From: Rotaria sp. Silwood1
Lineage: Eukaryota > Rotifera > Eurotatoria > Philodinida > Philodinidae
Direction: 5' to 3'
Length of the DNA stretch: 64,000 nucleotides
Assembly (NCBI GenBank): GCA_905250075.1
Contig: CAJNOP010000001.1
Location: 4,002,514-4,066,513, forward strand
Below the pieces are notes generated by a model. The model saw only the letters and a list, made by a program, of their open reading frames with translations, was not told where the DNA came from and did no database searches. Shown here piece after piece: positions 1 through 12,010 of the stretch (position 1 is its first letter; each line of letters opens with the position of its first letter). The position numbers and the translations under genes were made by a program.

Positions 1-3000
1 CAACAAATAAACAAGTTTATTTTTGGACTGGAAAACGATGTGTTGAATGTATTCATGGTTGGCATTCTTTTTATGGTAAGAATAAATCTATTTCAATCAT
101 ACAATGTTTTTTCAACAATTCAATATTCATATAAATATAGATAACTCCATAAGTTCTTTTGCATAATTAAGCAATATGTGTGACATATGAACTTGAATTT
201 TATATCATATCAAATATACTAATCATCGAGAAAACTTTCTTGTCAAAAATAAAAGTCAATTTATTAATATTTATATTTTAATTCTATATAGATTGATTTG
301 AAAACTTTGCTGTCTAGATGTAACATGTTATATATCTAATGAAGAAAAGACATCGACGATTTATATTAATAATAAAATATAAGAAGAGATATTATAAAAG
401 ATTTTTTTGTATGTGAAATTCTTCAAACGAATCTATGTGACATCTAAAATAGAATTACTATAGTTGTTAGAAAATAAAAACTTAAAAAATAGTCAAGTTT
501 TCGAAAAAGAAAATATCGATTTTGAAAAATGACATAACCTATCAGTAATCGAATCATGATATATCGTTCTTTTTCTCTTCAATTCTCATGATATTTGAGA
601 TAAATTGAGTTTTATAGTTATTTCAGGTCATAAAAGACAAGAAGAAACTATTATGGGCAAATTTCTGATCAGCACAATAATGAACAAAGAACAAAAAAGA
701 ATTAGATGTTACTCACCATTTATATGGATTTGTCAAATTAGGCTGACAAATGAAGTCTCCAAAATAATTAATTGCTTTTAAGTCGAAATTATGTATATCA
801 AGTATATTTTAATAAACTATGAATACTTTGAAAAGTATTCAGACCTTAGCTCATTGATACAGAGATACTGTATTTTTACAGTATTTTTGACTTTCCACTT
901 AGCATTTTGCGCAAAGACACGTCCTGTCAAGAATAGGCTGTTGTGAAGGTACAATTTTAAATCGAAATTTGACAATGAACTTTTCTAGTAGCATTGGCGG
1001 TAACCACAGTAGTGAATTACAACATCCCAATTAAAAAATTATATTCGCAATAATAAGTTAAGAGTCTGAAGTTTTTTAAGATATCTAAAGCTCTTTAGGA
1101 GCAGCATGAAGCACATAGTCCTAACACAAAAGCAATTAATTAATTGGCGGATTCAACACCATAAGTCAATTCATATTGATACTAATTATTTTCGTTACTA
1201 CTTGTTGATATTTCTTGGTTCCTTTCTATGTTTACATTTCAAAAATATTTTCAGAAATGTAAGAATTAAAGAATTTAAAATTGATTTAGGATCTAGAAAA
1301 TTTGCTTTTATTTATTGTTGAATATATTTAGGTACTCGTTGTTTTCAATTTTTTTTAATGAAAAAACCCTTGGTTTGATGCTCGTATTCATTGTCATAAA
1401 CATAAAGCTGATCTAGTTTATATTTAATAAGTGGTCATCTTCTACATTTCTCTTGATTGATAACATTACTAGTTCATATTTTAAATCAGAAAACTCGTTA
1501 ATTAGTATATGGGCAATAGCTAATCCGAATTTATGTGACAATGATAAATCAGGCTGCTTTACAGAATACACTTTTCAATATCTACATATCTGGTTTGTAG
1601 AAAGATTTTTTTATCTAGTATTTACCGATCGTTTGTTCAATTATTTCTCTGAAAATATTATGGAGATATTTTGTGTATGGTTGATCAAACAATCAAACAA
1701 AAATATATTTAATAAGAGTAATTGCAAAATTTTCAATACATATAACAAATCTGAAATATGCACACAATGGACACATTGGGAATTCCAATGAAGCCTATCT
1801 TTGCCACGTTAATTCTAATAGAGAATGTTTATTAACAAATCCATTTGTTTGTGCAAAAAGTTAATTATTTGACAAGAATCTTATTCATTTTAAAACCAGA
1901 ACTATTTCATTTAGCTGAATGCAGCTTATCACATGTTAAAATATCCATAAGTAAGTTTGTGAAAAGAGTATGTACATGTGTTCTGCATATATATGATTAG
2001 TTTCTCTGTAAATTCACTTTCCATCAATAAGAGATATACTTGATGATTTATTGTTTTCGAATGGACTTAGTCGACATCAAACTAATTATAATGTGTCATT
2101 AGTTTTGTAAACGAAACAATAAAAACAAAATATTTTTGTGTTTTACTACAATCATGCTCGTACAAGTATTCTTATTTATATCAGGTTTAAGCACATATAT
2201 GATGCTCTATAAACTTATAACTCAAATCAATAGACATTCGCTCATTGATAAAGTGCTCAAAATAATTTGCCTAAAGTTCATCGTATATTACGTATGATGG
2301 TAGAGAAAAACTGTCAAGAGAGAATTTTAAGAGCTTTATTGTGATATGGATATTTAGATTCACAAGAAATATTTTCGAAATTTCATATTCTGTTTTCCGT
2401 TGTTTACCATTCAATTATGTGCTTTATTTTATGCTGCAGCATTTGTGACAAACTAAACTATAAAATATGGTCGATAGAGAGGTTTCAAATCATTAAGATG
2501 AGGTTAACATTCAAGTTCAAAACAAAGCATCATTTATGACAGTGAATTGAGCGTCTTTCGCATTCAATATCTCTTTTGAACCTTGAATATCTGTGATTAA
2601 ATTTCTAAATTCAATTTCATACTTTAATAACTCATAAAAGTTTTCACAAACTAGAAATTTAATTTAAAAAAATTGATTCACGTTTAGTCTTTTCTAGCAC
2701 TATATACTAATATTAATTCAATTGATAACTGTGCGTAACAACTAGAAGCTTCTTTTGTTAAGAAACAGCCAAGTGAAATAATCTTTGCAGCAAGAGTTTC
2801 AACTACAGTACAGAGTGGATACAATGCATATGGAGGCTAATCTCATTCAAAAATAAGGCATAGTACAAAGTACCACAAATAAGATGTGATTCTCTTTCCC
2901 TACGAATAAATCGAAATTAACCAGCACCGTTTTATCGAATAATTGAGAATACAGCAGCTAATATTGTGAAATCTCTCACATAGAAATCAGGTCAATTCGT

Positions 3001-4295
3001 AGCAATTTTGATAGCCTCCGCTTTTGGAAACGACACTGGAGGGTCGACCGAAGATTGTCGACTGAATTGATGTCGAAAGTATTTAAGGACCAGTCGATCA
3101 TTCCGCATACTTTCTTAAATATAGATTACTTTATTGCTCGAACTCCATATTTGAGAGCATATGTCTTGCTCCAATCCTGAAAATCGACAAAATTACCTTT
3201 TACAGTTACGAATGAGACGATCTGCAATAGTTTGAATGCAGTAGTGGTCTTCAATATCCTTCTGAACGAATACCAATCGAGTAGTGTCATGACACTAAAA
3301 CCACTCTATACCATGATTATGTTTCTGTTCTTCGGAATTCGTTTAACATCGACTATTGAATTCTTTGGCCGTCGTCGAATCATCTTTCGGAGTATGTCAT
3401 TGGAGACTCTGCCAATAAACATGATTCGACTCCTATTTTTGATTTTGTGCTGAATCAGTTCTGTGACAGTAGCATTCGTCTTCTTTCATAAATTAACATT
3501 GGCACGGCATAGAACTATATATTCTCCCAACCAATCTGTTCGAGTTGGTGCTTTGTCTTACTCAAGAATACGTGTTCACCTCAATCATAAATATGATTTG
3601 AGTTTGAGTTTTTACTGTTGTCTTATTCTTTCGTCGAATTAGCTTACGAAAAATCTTATAATCGATGAAAGTGATATTGCGAGGTCGATCATTATTGTAC
3701 TTGTTTTGGACAGTATAATTTTTTCTTCTATCTAGACGATGTTGTATTCGACAGTTCAAAAGATGATCTCTACTAGGCCAGCAATTGTGACAGGAAATTA
3801 ATTACTGCTTTTCCAGTCCTATACAATAGTTTACTGCTTTTCTTTCAGCGAAGTCAGATATTGCTGTCGAAATACTTTCACTCAAAGCACGAATGTCTAC
3901 GACAATCCATCATATACATAGGTACCGATCGGCGTCTTCTCGTATTCTGCAGAGTTCTCAAAAAATTCTTCCAAAAGCTTACAGAAAAATTGCTTATTCG
4001 AGAGCAAGGACATTTGTATCTTACTGTGTATGAGAGAAATTTTTGCTTAAATTTTAACTAACCTATCATAGTTCTTTAAAGTTATTTAAAAAAAAATTTT
4101 CTTTTCTCTTTTTTTGTCAGATACAACTACTCCTGAAATTATGCATTCAATAATAATTGGTTCTATTCCAATAATCATTTTCATTATTCTTTTTATTTTT
4201 TTTCATATTATACATTATGCAAAAAGAACCTTCAAAAACTTCAAATCATTATGATGATAATAATTCATATCAATTAAATTCATTTGAAACTTGTT
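1..4295 (+). pseudogene. Decayed C-type lectin-like membrane protein gene (left copy, 5' end outside window)
   Basis: This is the paralogue of the intact gene at 39706-36656, in opposite orientation. Recognisable pieces are the end of exon 2 (1-75, Cys-containing, ending GWHSFYG before GTAAGA), exon 3 (about 1332-1552), exon 4 (about 1619-1859), a 36-nt exon (1915-1950) and the transmembrane exon (from 4121). Compared with the intact copy, exon 3 has several small indels that break the frame near 1355-1425, exon 4 shifts frame near 1788, the exon 3 donor GT has become GC, and the cytoplasmic tail shifts frame near 4215. A ~1.25 kb insertion separates the last two exons. The encoded product would have been a secreted or cell-surface lectin-like protein. 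The first exon lies left of the window. I call it a pseudogene because of the multiple independent frame breaks; sequencing error could explain one of them but hardly all. Confidence 0.8.
2770..4030. mobile_element. Insertion of about 1.25 kb present only in the left lectin copy; probable transposon remnant
   Basis: Sequence up to about 2765-2790 and again from about 4030 aligns with the last long intron of the intact lectin gene (about 36900-37250, reversed), but the stretch between has no counterpart there. On the minus strand it contains several broken protein-like segments separated by stops, for example around 3759-3562 and 3430-3290, which suggests an old coding element. I could not assign a transposon class, and no terminal repeat or clear target-site duplication is visible. 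Confidence 0.5.
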
Positions 4296-4609
4296 AATGT
4301 AATATATCTGCAATGAATTGTGTTTTTTTTCTTTTTACTCAGGAAATCATTCACAAAAATAACAAAAAAGAAAAAAAAGTCACATGTTTTACAAATACTT
4401 TTTTTTTCAAATTGTTTCTAATGAATGTAACACAAAAAAATTCAAATAAACAGCAAACTACTTTTCATGCAATGTGTATGTGAACATAGAAAGAAAAATT
4501 TTTTTTTCTTTTTCTTAGATATCTTCTGCTCATAATAACAATCACAATCGACACACACACGCGAACAAAGACAACAAAAGAAAGAAAGATCAACGAAATA
4601 CTATTGTCT

Positions 4610-7600
4610 TTAAACGAACCACATTTCATTTTCCATCTTTGGATCAAGTACCATTAGTTTTGTTTTGATATCATCGATTGAAACACTTTCAGCATTTTCA
4701 ACAAAGTCATCATCACATTCTTGTTCATGACTATCATCAAAATCAAATGTACGTGATGCATATGCAGCTAAATGAGCATAATGAATTGGTGCTGGCATTG
4801 AAACTGCTTTTGAGCAACGAGCATCTGTATGGCAAAGCTTAAAACAAAAAAAACATTATCAAAAATATGTTAGTATAGTCCTTGGTGGGATTAGAATATG
4901 AAACATGATGTAGCTGCTGTTGCTAATCACAAGGAGATTATTTTATTAGGTCTGTCTTATAACATATTTCCCCTTCGTTATTTTACTTAACACATGAGCA
5001 TTATAATAAGGAGGTACTTAATAAATTGTAACAATCCATTATTCGTATACGTTTTCTTCTCAATATACTTCAATACTTCTTTGAAACTGTGCTTCACAAA
5101 TTGATTACATAAAAAAAAACAACGAAACAAGAAATCATACCCAATATGTTAATTGTTGAATTTCATCACTTGTAAAACCAATTTCATCATGAAGAACATG
5201 ATAAAGAGCTGGACGAGATGTTCCCATACTAAATGAAAATATGAAAATATTTTTTTTTAGAAAAAACTATCAAAGAAAAAGTTTTTACAGTGCTGCTTGT
5301 GAACACAAATAAAAATCAAATTGTGATGGATGAGTTATTTGTTGATCAACAACTGTTCCAGCTTCAACATTTTTTGTACTTTGTCCATCATAAACAAAAA
5401 ACCGTGTATTATGTCTTTTCTTTACAATAATAAATGTTAATTTTGGTTGTGTTCGATTAATATAAATAGCTATAAAAAAGAAAAAAAGAAAATGTCTTTT
5501 TTTTTGTTGAATTTTTTGTCTTTTACTTCGAAATGCTTGTTTTATTTTAGCAACTTCATTATCAAGTACTTTTTGATATTGACCATCATCAACACCATCA
5601 CGATAGAAAACAATTTTATTTGGTAAACGATTTCCACATGAACGAGCAAATAAGTGAAGTAATTCAACAATCATTTTATCTAAATCTTTTATTATTTCCA
5701 TTGAACAACGACCCAATTTTGGATATTCTGATATTTAAAAAATATATTGAAAATTAAAAAAAAGCGTATTAAATAAATTAACATACGTTCACAAAGACGA
5801 GCTGCATAAAGAGAATTTGTTGGATCACGTGAACCGACAACTGCTGCTATTGACGGACGCTCAGCTGAACAAGTTGTATGTGTCACCTAAGAAAATAGAA
5901 GTATCTAGTAGACAATCTATCTGTAAACGTAACACATATAGATTTCTATCAAATTTTCAATTCAATGCTCACTTTCAGCCACATAATTATTTTTAAATTT
6001 CAAAGCGTTGATTGTATGATTTGGTTCACAATCATTCGGAAAAAATGTGTTCTAATCAGCAAAATTATCTTACTGCAAATTGATCATCAAGGATGTGAGT
6101 GAAGAGAGGCCTTCGTCAGCACCTGCGGCCATGCTCATTTTTATTAGTAATAGATCGAGCGATCAAAAAATATTGTCATCTCATTTTTATATCTGTTCGT
6201 CAATCAGACAATCAATATAGATAAAATAACTGATGAAATCATGAATTAATTGAAATTCATGACAGAAATAAATTTCCCTAAAAATATTCTCGTGTAACAT
6301 CGGTCAAGACTTAACGATGATGAATAATTTTTCTAAATTTTTCAAAAATATATTCAAAGTATTTTTAGTTACGAATAGCTATTCAAAGAATTCTCATTAC
6401 AATTCAACTTACAATGTAATAAGAAAAAAGAAAAAGCAATTAATTGCATGTTCAAGAATATACTCATGTCTACTATATGTTATGTACACCTACACATGCA
6501 TAGTTTTCTTTTCGATTATGTATATTGTGTACATTATATGTGAAATAAAAAAAAGCAGAATAATTTAGCTATGCCTATACACATAATATCACGAATAACT
6601 TACATCAGCTCCAAAAAACATAAAAAGATCTTCATTTGAAGGTCGACTTAAAGCAGCTTTAAGATTAACAACTCCATTTATACATCCCATTTTTGCATTA
6701 ATTTTTTGACTTAAATTTTGCACATCTTAAAAATAAAATTAAAGAGAAAAAAACCAATAGACATCTCATTGTATTCATTCTTACACATATCAAGTTTACT
6801 AAGATTTCTCTCTAATGTTTGAAAACTAACACATTGTGTAACTAAACCATAACGTTGATTGCCACATTGTTTAACATAATCATAAACATAATCTAATGTA
6901 TTATTAAGTACAATAATTGCTAATTGCCATTTATCTTTACTAGCATTATTTAATGTGGTTTCTATATCATCTTTATTAGCTGGTTTAGCTATTGTTATTG
7001 GTTTAGATTTTATTGTTATACCATAACGTTGTAATAACTAAAGAAGAAAAGATTTATTTTGAATGAAAACAAAAAAACTAAAAAAGAATTTTACTGGTGG
7101 TAAACGAGTTTCAAAATCTTTAAGTGCTTGAATAATATTTTCATTGGGTTTTGAACCGAAATAAATCATACCCCATTTATTAATATCACGTGTTGTATAA
7201 AAACGATTACGTATTGTCCATTTACCGAAATTAACACGTTCAGTTACTTCAGAATTACCTTGACCACGATATTTAACTTCAGGTGGTGGTAATATTCGAG
7301 CTTTTATTTTAAGCATTTCTTTTGTCTCAACTTTAATGTTTAATTCTTTTAAATATGAATCTTTATCAAATTGACGATCATTTACAACATTCATTATTTG
7401 TGCATAACGTTGGTCAGGTTTTATCACAGATTTTTTTGTTACTAATGATCTTTGCACACTATCTAATGGTTTTAATGAACGTTCCCATGGAACAAGCTAA
7501 ACAAAAAATATATATACATCCCTAGGAAAAGTCTTTTCCACTCCCTCCTTTTTCAGCAAAGTTCTTTCTACTATTATAAGGACAACATGGTGTTGTTCGA

Positions 7601-10201
7601 ATCAATCAGGAGTTATCAAAGATTCTCTTTTATATAGCCCGAACAATATCGTGAGCTGTCCTTATAATAGTAGAGAAAATTTTTCTGAGAGAGGAGAGGG
7701 TGGGAAAGACTTTTGCCCAGGAGTGTATATATAAAATTCTTGTAGGTCCTTTGTTTCTTTTTAACTTTGAAAAACATACTTTAACTACTTCCATAGGTAA
7801 CCAATTAGCTCGTTTTTGACTACCACTCATTCCATCAATACATGGTAAATATGGATATTTTAATTTTTGATATTTTTCAGCAAAAAAATCAGCAACACTA
7901 ATTTTTTCACCTAATGATGCATCACCAGCATCATCATTAGCACCACGTACAAACATTATTTGATTTGCTGGTAAACCAAATCCACGTATACGATAACGAA
8001 TATCACGACCTGTATGAAGTGTTTCAACTAAGAAGAAGAAATTGTTTAACAAAAGAAAGTTTTTTTTTAATTTTTTAATGATCACATACTTAACAGATTA
8101 CGAACAATACGTTTAAAACCTTGTAATTCACCTTCATTTAAACCTTTTGTTATATCTTTACGAAGATATTTAGTTGCAAATTCAATAAAATTTAATGGCA
8201 TATAAAAACAAGTAAAAGCAAGATTCATATTTAATGTAGGACCACATTGTGTTAGAAAAAGTGCTTGATAAAAACCACTTGCCATACCACGGCCATCACC
8301 TAACAAATATCATTCATGAAATTCAGAATGTTTTAACATGAAAACGATATTATCTATGGAGAACAGAAGCTATAAATCACCCAGAAATCATATAATCAGA
8401 TGAACTTGAACAAAACACATTGTTTGTATAATAAACTATTTGTGTCCAGTTCTGCTGCCTTGATCCACCTTGGTGGACACTAGGACCATCCTGTCCAGTA
8501 TCCAACTCTAATATGAATCTCAATCAAAGCTTCCTCATTGGCACTAGTGTTGTTTTTTTATTTTATCAAGTAATAAGAATATCCAAAGGAAATTAAAATG
8601 TACTAAAAATCCGAGCACTCTTCATAAAAAAAATAAATATTTGTGAGTTACTATTCTGTCTGGATACATGCTTTATGTTTTATTCAGCGTGAGAACGGCG
8701 TTCCCTCAAAACTCGAGTTGGCCCTCCCAGATGAGATATTCTGGGTAATACACTGTGCATACCTATTTATTTCTGCTTGGATAACCTAGATGTCATACTT
8801 TAAATAAAAACTAATTTACACAGAACTTTTCGAGACAAATAACACTAATCAAAGAGAAAGAATATCTAGTTTGGAAAAGAAAATAATCACACGCTTTCTG
8901 AATAATTCATTCCATATAGTGTGTAATGAGGAATACTTCTCTATAGATAACAATCTAGATAAATTAGATCTAGTGCACTACAAATTGTCGCAAAATTTTT
9001 CTCTGAGTAAAACCGTATCAACAGTTCTATCGTTTCAAATATTCATAGCACATTGGACTACCCCTCTAACTAATCTACTCCGTAATATATTACAATTCTG
9101 AGTAACCAAAATTTATCTCAAGACCTGCATTCATTCATCGTTAGCACAACAATTCAACCATAGAGAATGATCGAAATCTTGGGTGACTACTAATACTAAT
9201 ATCTAATCTGTGGAACCTTTCTTTTAATATGATTGCAATCGTATTTGTAGTTTAAAGTCAGAGAACAAAAAAAAATTAAATTTATCTGTAAATAAATACG
9301 TACCAAGATCATCAAGTTTTTGTTTTCGATCATAAAATTGATTTCTAATTGCAATGAGATCATTTCTTGCTCCTTGTTTAAATAATGTTTCAATAATTCG
9401 AATACATTCTCGTGGTCGAATTGAAGTTTTTTTTTCAATAAAATCATAAATATCTCGGATTTTTTCTTGTCGTACAAGATTGAGAATATGTAGTTGGAAT
9501 GTTTTATCTTCATTATTTATATTAAATGTTATTTGTAGCGGTTTTGTAAAATCAGTTAATAATTCTTTTGTATAAATTGTTTTACCTTCATCATACCAAA
9601 TAATTGGAAAATTTTTTTCACGTTTAGCTATACGTTGTACAGTTTCCCAACGTTCATCTTTGCGTGCTAAACGTGGTTTTTTATCTCGTCCAATCATATA
9701 TATTTCAATATCATATTGATTTACAATAGCATCATCAATCTTTAAACGAAAATGATTTGTATATACATCAACTGCTTTACCAGCATTACCACCTTGATCA
9801 GGTCGATAAATTGGTGTTAATACAGCTGATTCGGGTACAGCTGAATGTAAATATGAACGTCGATTTGATGGACGTGCACTTTGAGAACGAACTGTTGGTT
9901 GCGATGTTGAAGGATCTAATGAAAGTTTTTCCATTGCTTCACGTGGTGTTGGAAATGCACTTGATGAACGTTCATTTGGAACTATAGTAGTTGGTGTCGG
10001 TGCTGCTGTTGCTGCTGCTGGTGGTACACCCCAAGCAGATTTTTTTGGTACTGTTGAAGTATTAGCACCATTAGTATTTGTAGATTCTGTATTAGTCGGC
10101 TTTGAATCAGCACGAGCTATTTTGAAAAACAATAAAAAAAAAGTATAATATTGTTCAAAAAAGAAGAAAGAACTACCTTGTCTTTTTCCCCAAGCAGACA
10201 T
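4610..10201 (-). CDS. AGO: Argonaute (AGO clade), slicer-competent, 951 aa
   Basis: Small-RNA-guided effector. Twelve exons read in phase: 10201-10177, 10116-9304, 8299-8090, 8027-7780, 7496-7095, 7037-6800, 6725-6604, 5886-5787, 5727-5527, 5469-5289, 5228-5141, 4837-4610 (2856 nt). Order: low-complexity Ser/Thr/Pro N-terminus (about 1-110), N domain, linker 1 (GDGRGMASGFY), PAZ (about 350-435), linker 2, MID (about 565-655), PIWI to the end. MID keeps the guide 5'-phosphate residues (YDYVKQCG, TQCV, NAKMG). The catalytic tetrad is complete: D686 in GADVTH, E730 in SMEII, D763 in FYRDGV, H898 in HYAHL, with spacing like human AGO2. It ends in MWFV, comparable to the usual MYFA. At 951 aa it is longer than typical AGOs (about 860) because of the N-terminus, which carries SAWG twice. 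The start is the only ATG ahead of a consistent exon 1. Confidence 0.93.
5887..6603. other. Argonaute intron 7 (717 bp)
   Basis: The intron falls directly after the GAT codon for the first catalytic Asp; exon 8 resumes with VTHT. A plus-strand frame at 6317-6568 inside it is lysine- and tyrosine-rich without recognisable features and is probably chance. Confidence 0.6.
7509..7733. mobile_element. Small inverted-repeat element (MITE) in Argonaute intron 4
   Basis: Arms of about 90 bp (about 7509-7600 and 7645-7733) are reverse complements of each other, sharing TCTACTATTATAAGGACA near the centre and TATATATACA at both ends. The element fills most of the 283-bp intron. TA-rich ends suggest a Tc1/mariner-type (TA target) non-autonomous element, but the exact target duplication is obscured by the TA runs. 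Confidence 0.75.
8300..9303. other. Argonaute intron 2 (about 1 kb)
   Basis: GT..AG intron in the linker region, much longer than its neighbours. I see no second coding signal in it; the plus-strand reading frame at 8871-9101 lacks family resemblance and starts with a non-ATG codon. Confidence 0.6.
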
Positions 10202-12010
10202 GTCAAATGTATGAAACACTACTTAGATAATCAAATATTACAAAGTCTTTGCTTTGGTAATCTTGATTTTAAATTTTTAATAAAGATTGTGACGTATAAA
10301 TGTGCACAAACTGTATTTAGAATGTTTTATCGTCTATCTAAAAAAAAAAAAGAAGAGAAAAACAAATATAAGGTCATACTCTCTACTGATAAGTAAAAAA
10401 ATACGATTAAGATTATATATAAAGTTAATAAACTGAATATCATTTAGAAAGATTTATGAAACAAAAGTTAAGTAAAACTATATAAAAGAATATTTTTCTC
10501 CAATGTGATCGCTTGTTTGCAGAATGACTGTATGATTAAAGTGAACCGAGGATGAAGAACAAGAATAAGAAAAAAAAAAATAAGGCGACGAGCGAAAATA
10601 AAGCCTTGAAGAAAGGAAAGAGAAAGCTGAAATTGGGTATTTCTTTTCTTTTTTGTTTTTGTGAAAATCATTGTGACCAGAGATTGATATCGATCTATGG
10701 TGAAATGAAAATATATGAAAAGAAAAAAATCTATAAAAGTGAGAATCTTTGTTTATTTTTCTTTTCATAGGTCAGATATTATTTAATGTTGCTTACCCTT
10801 TTACCTCAACATGTGATATATAACACCTGCTTTTTATGCAAAAGAACGAAAAACAAACGAAATTATATGAGTGCTTTTCTTTTTTTTTGATAAGACCTTC
10901 GACTATAGTGAATCATTTATTTTTATATTATTGATCAATAAAAACTCATCTATCAATGGCTAGTTACTTAATTATACCTAGTTTATCTACTTTACAAACA
11001 AATGTATTAAATTCACACATTTTTCAAAACACGTCTAAATTTGCTACCGAATAATTATGTCATTATGATCTATATATGATAAAAAAAAAACACTCGTTCA
11101 AAGTGATCATTAGATATCAAATGTCAAAGGTATGCACCTCATAGACTAATATGTTTCTATATATTTTTTTTATTCTTTATGATATGCATCATTGCTCATA
11201 GTTTCACTATGAAGTCTTACGACGGCATATTATCTGTGTTTTTTATCTATGAAAGGTGTTTATTCAATTTCGATTGATTCATCTGATGAACTCTCTTTGT
11301 TAATCATGATTAATTGTGTTAAGACTTGGTCTTTTCAATATTTTGTTTTTTATTAATGGGATTGGTTAAAAAGTTGTGAAGTTTTTTTTCATAGATTCTT
11401 TTTTTTTTGTTTTGATCCTAATACGGCAAATTATCGCTTTCAACAGTAAGAAGGTGAAGAAATGTTTTTTGTAAATTTTATTAAATCTACGAAAATGAAT
11501 ATAAAAGATTAATTTTATCACATTAATAAGCATTGTTAAAGAACAAATACGAATGATAAAAGCAAAAATTTTGGATCAAATTCTGTTAAATAAAGATTAT
11601 CGTAACTCTTCAAAGATTAGAGACATAGAAAATTTTGAGAAATAATCGAAATCTTTTTAATTTTTAGCGACACAACTTTTTCTAACATTTTGAGTTCAAC
11701 ACACAAACAATTCTCTCTAAATGAGTGTCTTTGCCCAAAACTTTTGGATCCAACGAGTTCTACCCTACGCTCAGGACAATCTGGTTTCACTGTATATATA
11801 AATATTTCTATAAAAATTATAAAAATGTGCCTTTCATATAATCAATAATATATTTAAAAAACAATCATCTTGAAAATAACAATGTTTTATCAAATGAAGA
11901 AGAAATTCAAAAAATTCTTTTGTTTTGTTTTTCTATATAAAGTTCATTTTTGTCTTGTTTTTATTATCTAGAATATAAAATACAATAATCACGCACATGT
12001 ATATATAACT
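10202..12010. other. Gene-free stretch between Argonaute and CSN7
   Basis: About 1.8 kb of AT-rich sequence that must hold the Argonaute promoter and the CSN7 3' end. The reading frames in 10468-10770 overlap on both strands in a purine-rich tract and have no coding character. A CSN7 polyadenylation signal lies at its right end. Confidence 0.5.
11960..11965 (-). promoter_or_regulatory. Polyadenylation signal AATAAA of CSN7
   Basis: Canonical AATAAA on the minus strand 45 bp past the CSN7 stop codon. Confidence 0.6.

Noticed and set aside
6317..6568. Plus-strand 83-codon frame inside Argonaute intron 7
   Set aside because: Low-complexity Lys/Tyr/Ile content, no similarity, and it is antisense within a well-supported intron.
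10468..10770. Overlapping frames on both strands upstream of Argonaute
   Set aside because: They arise from a purine-rich tract; Lys/Glu or Phe/Ser runs only.
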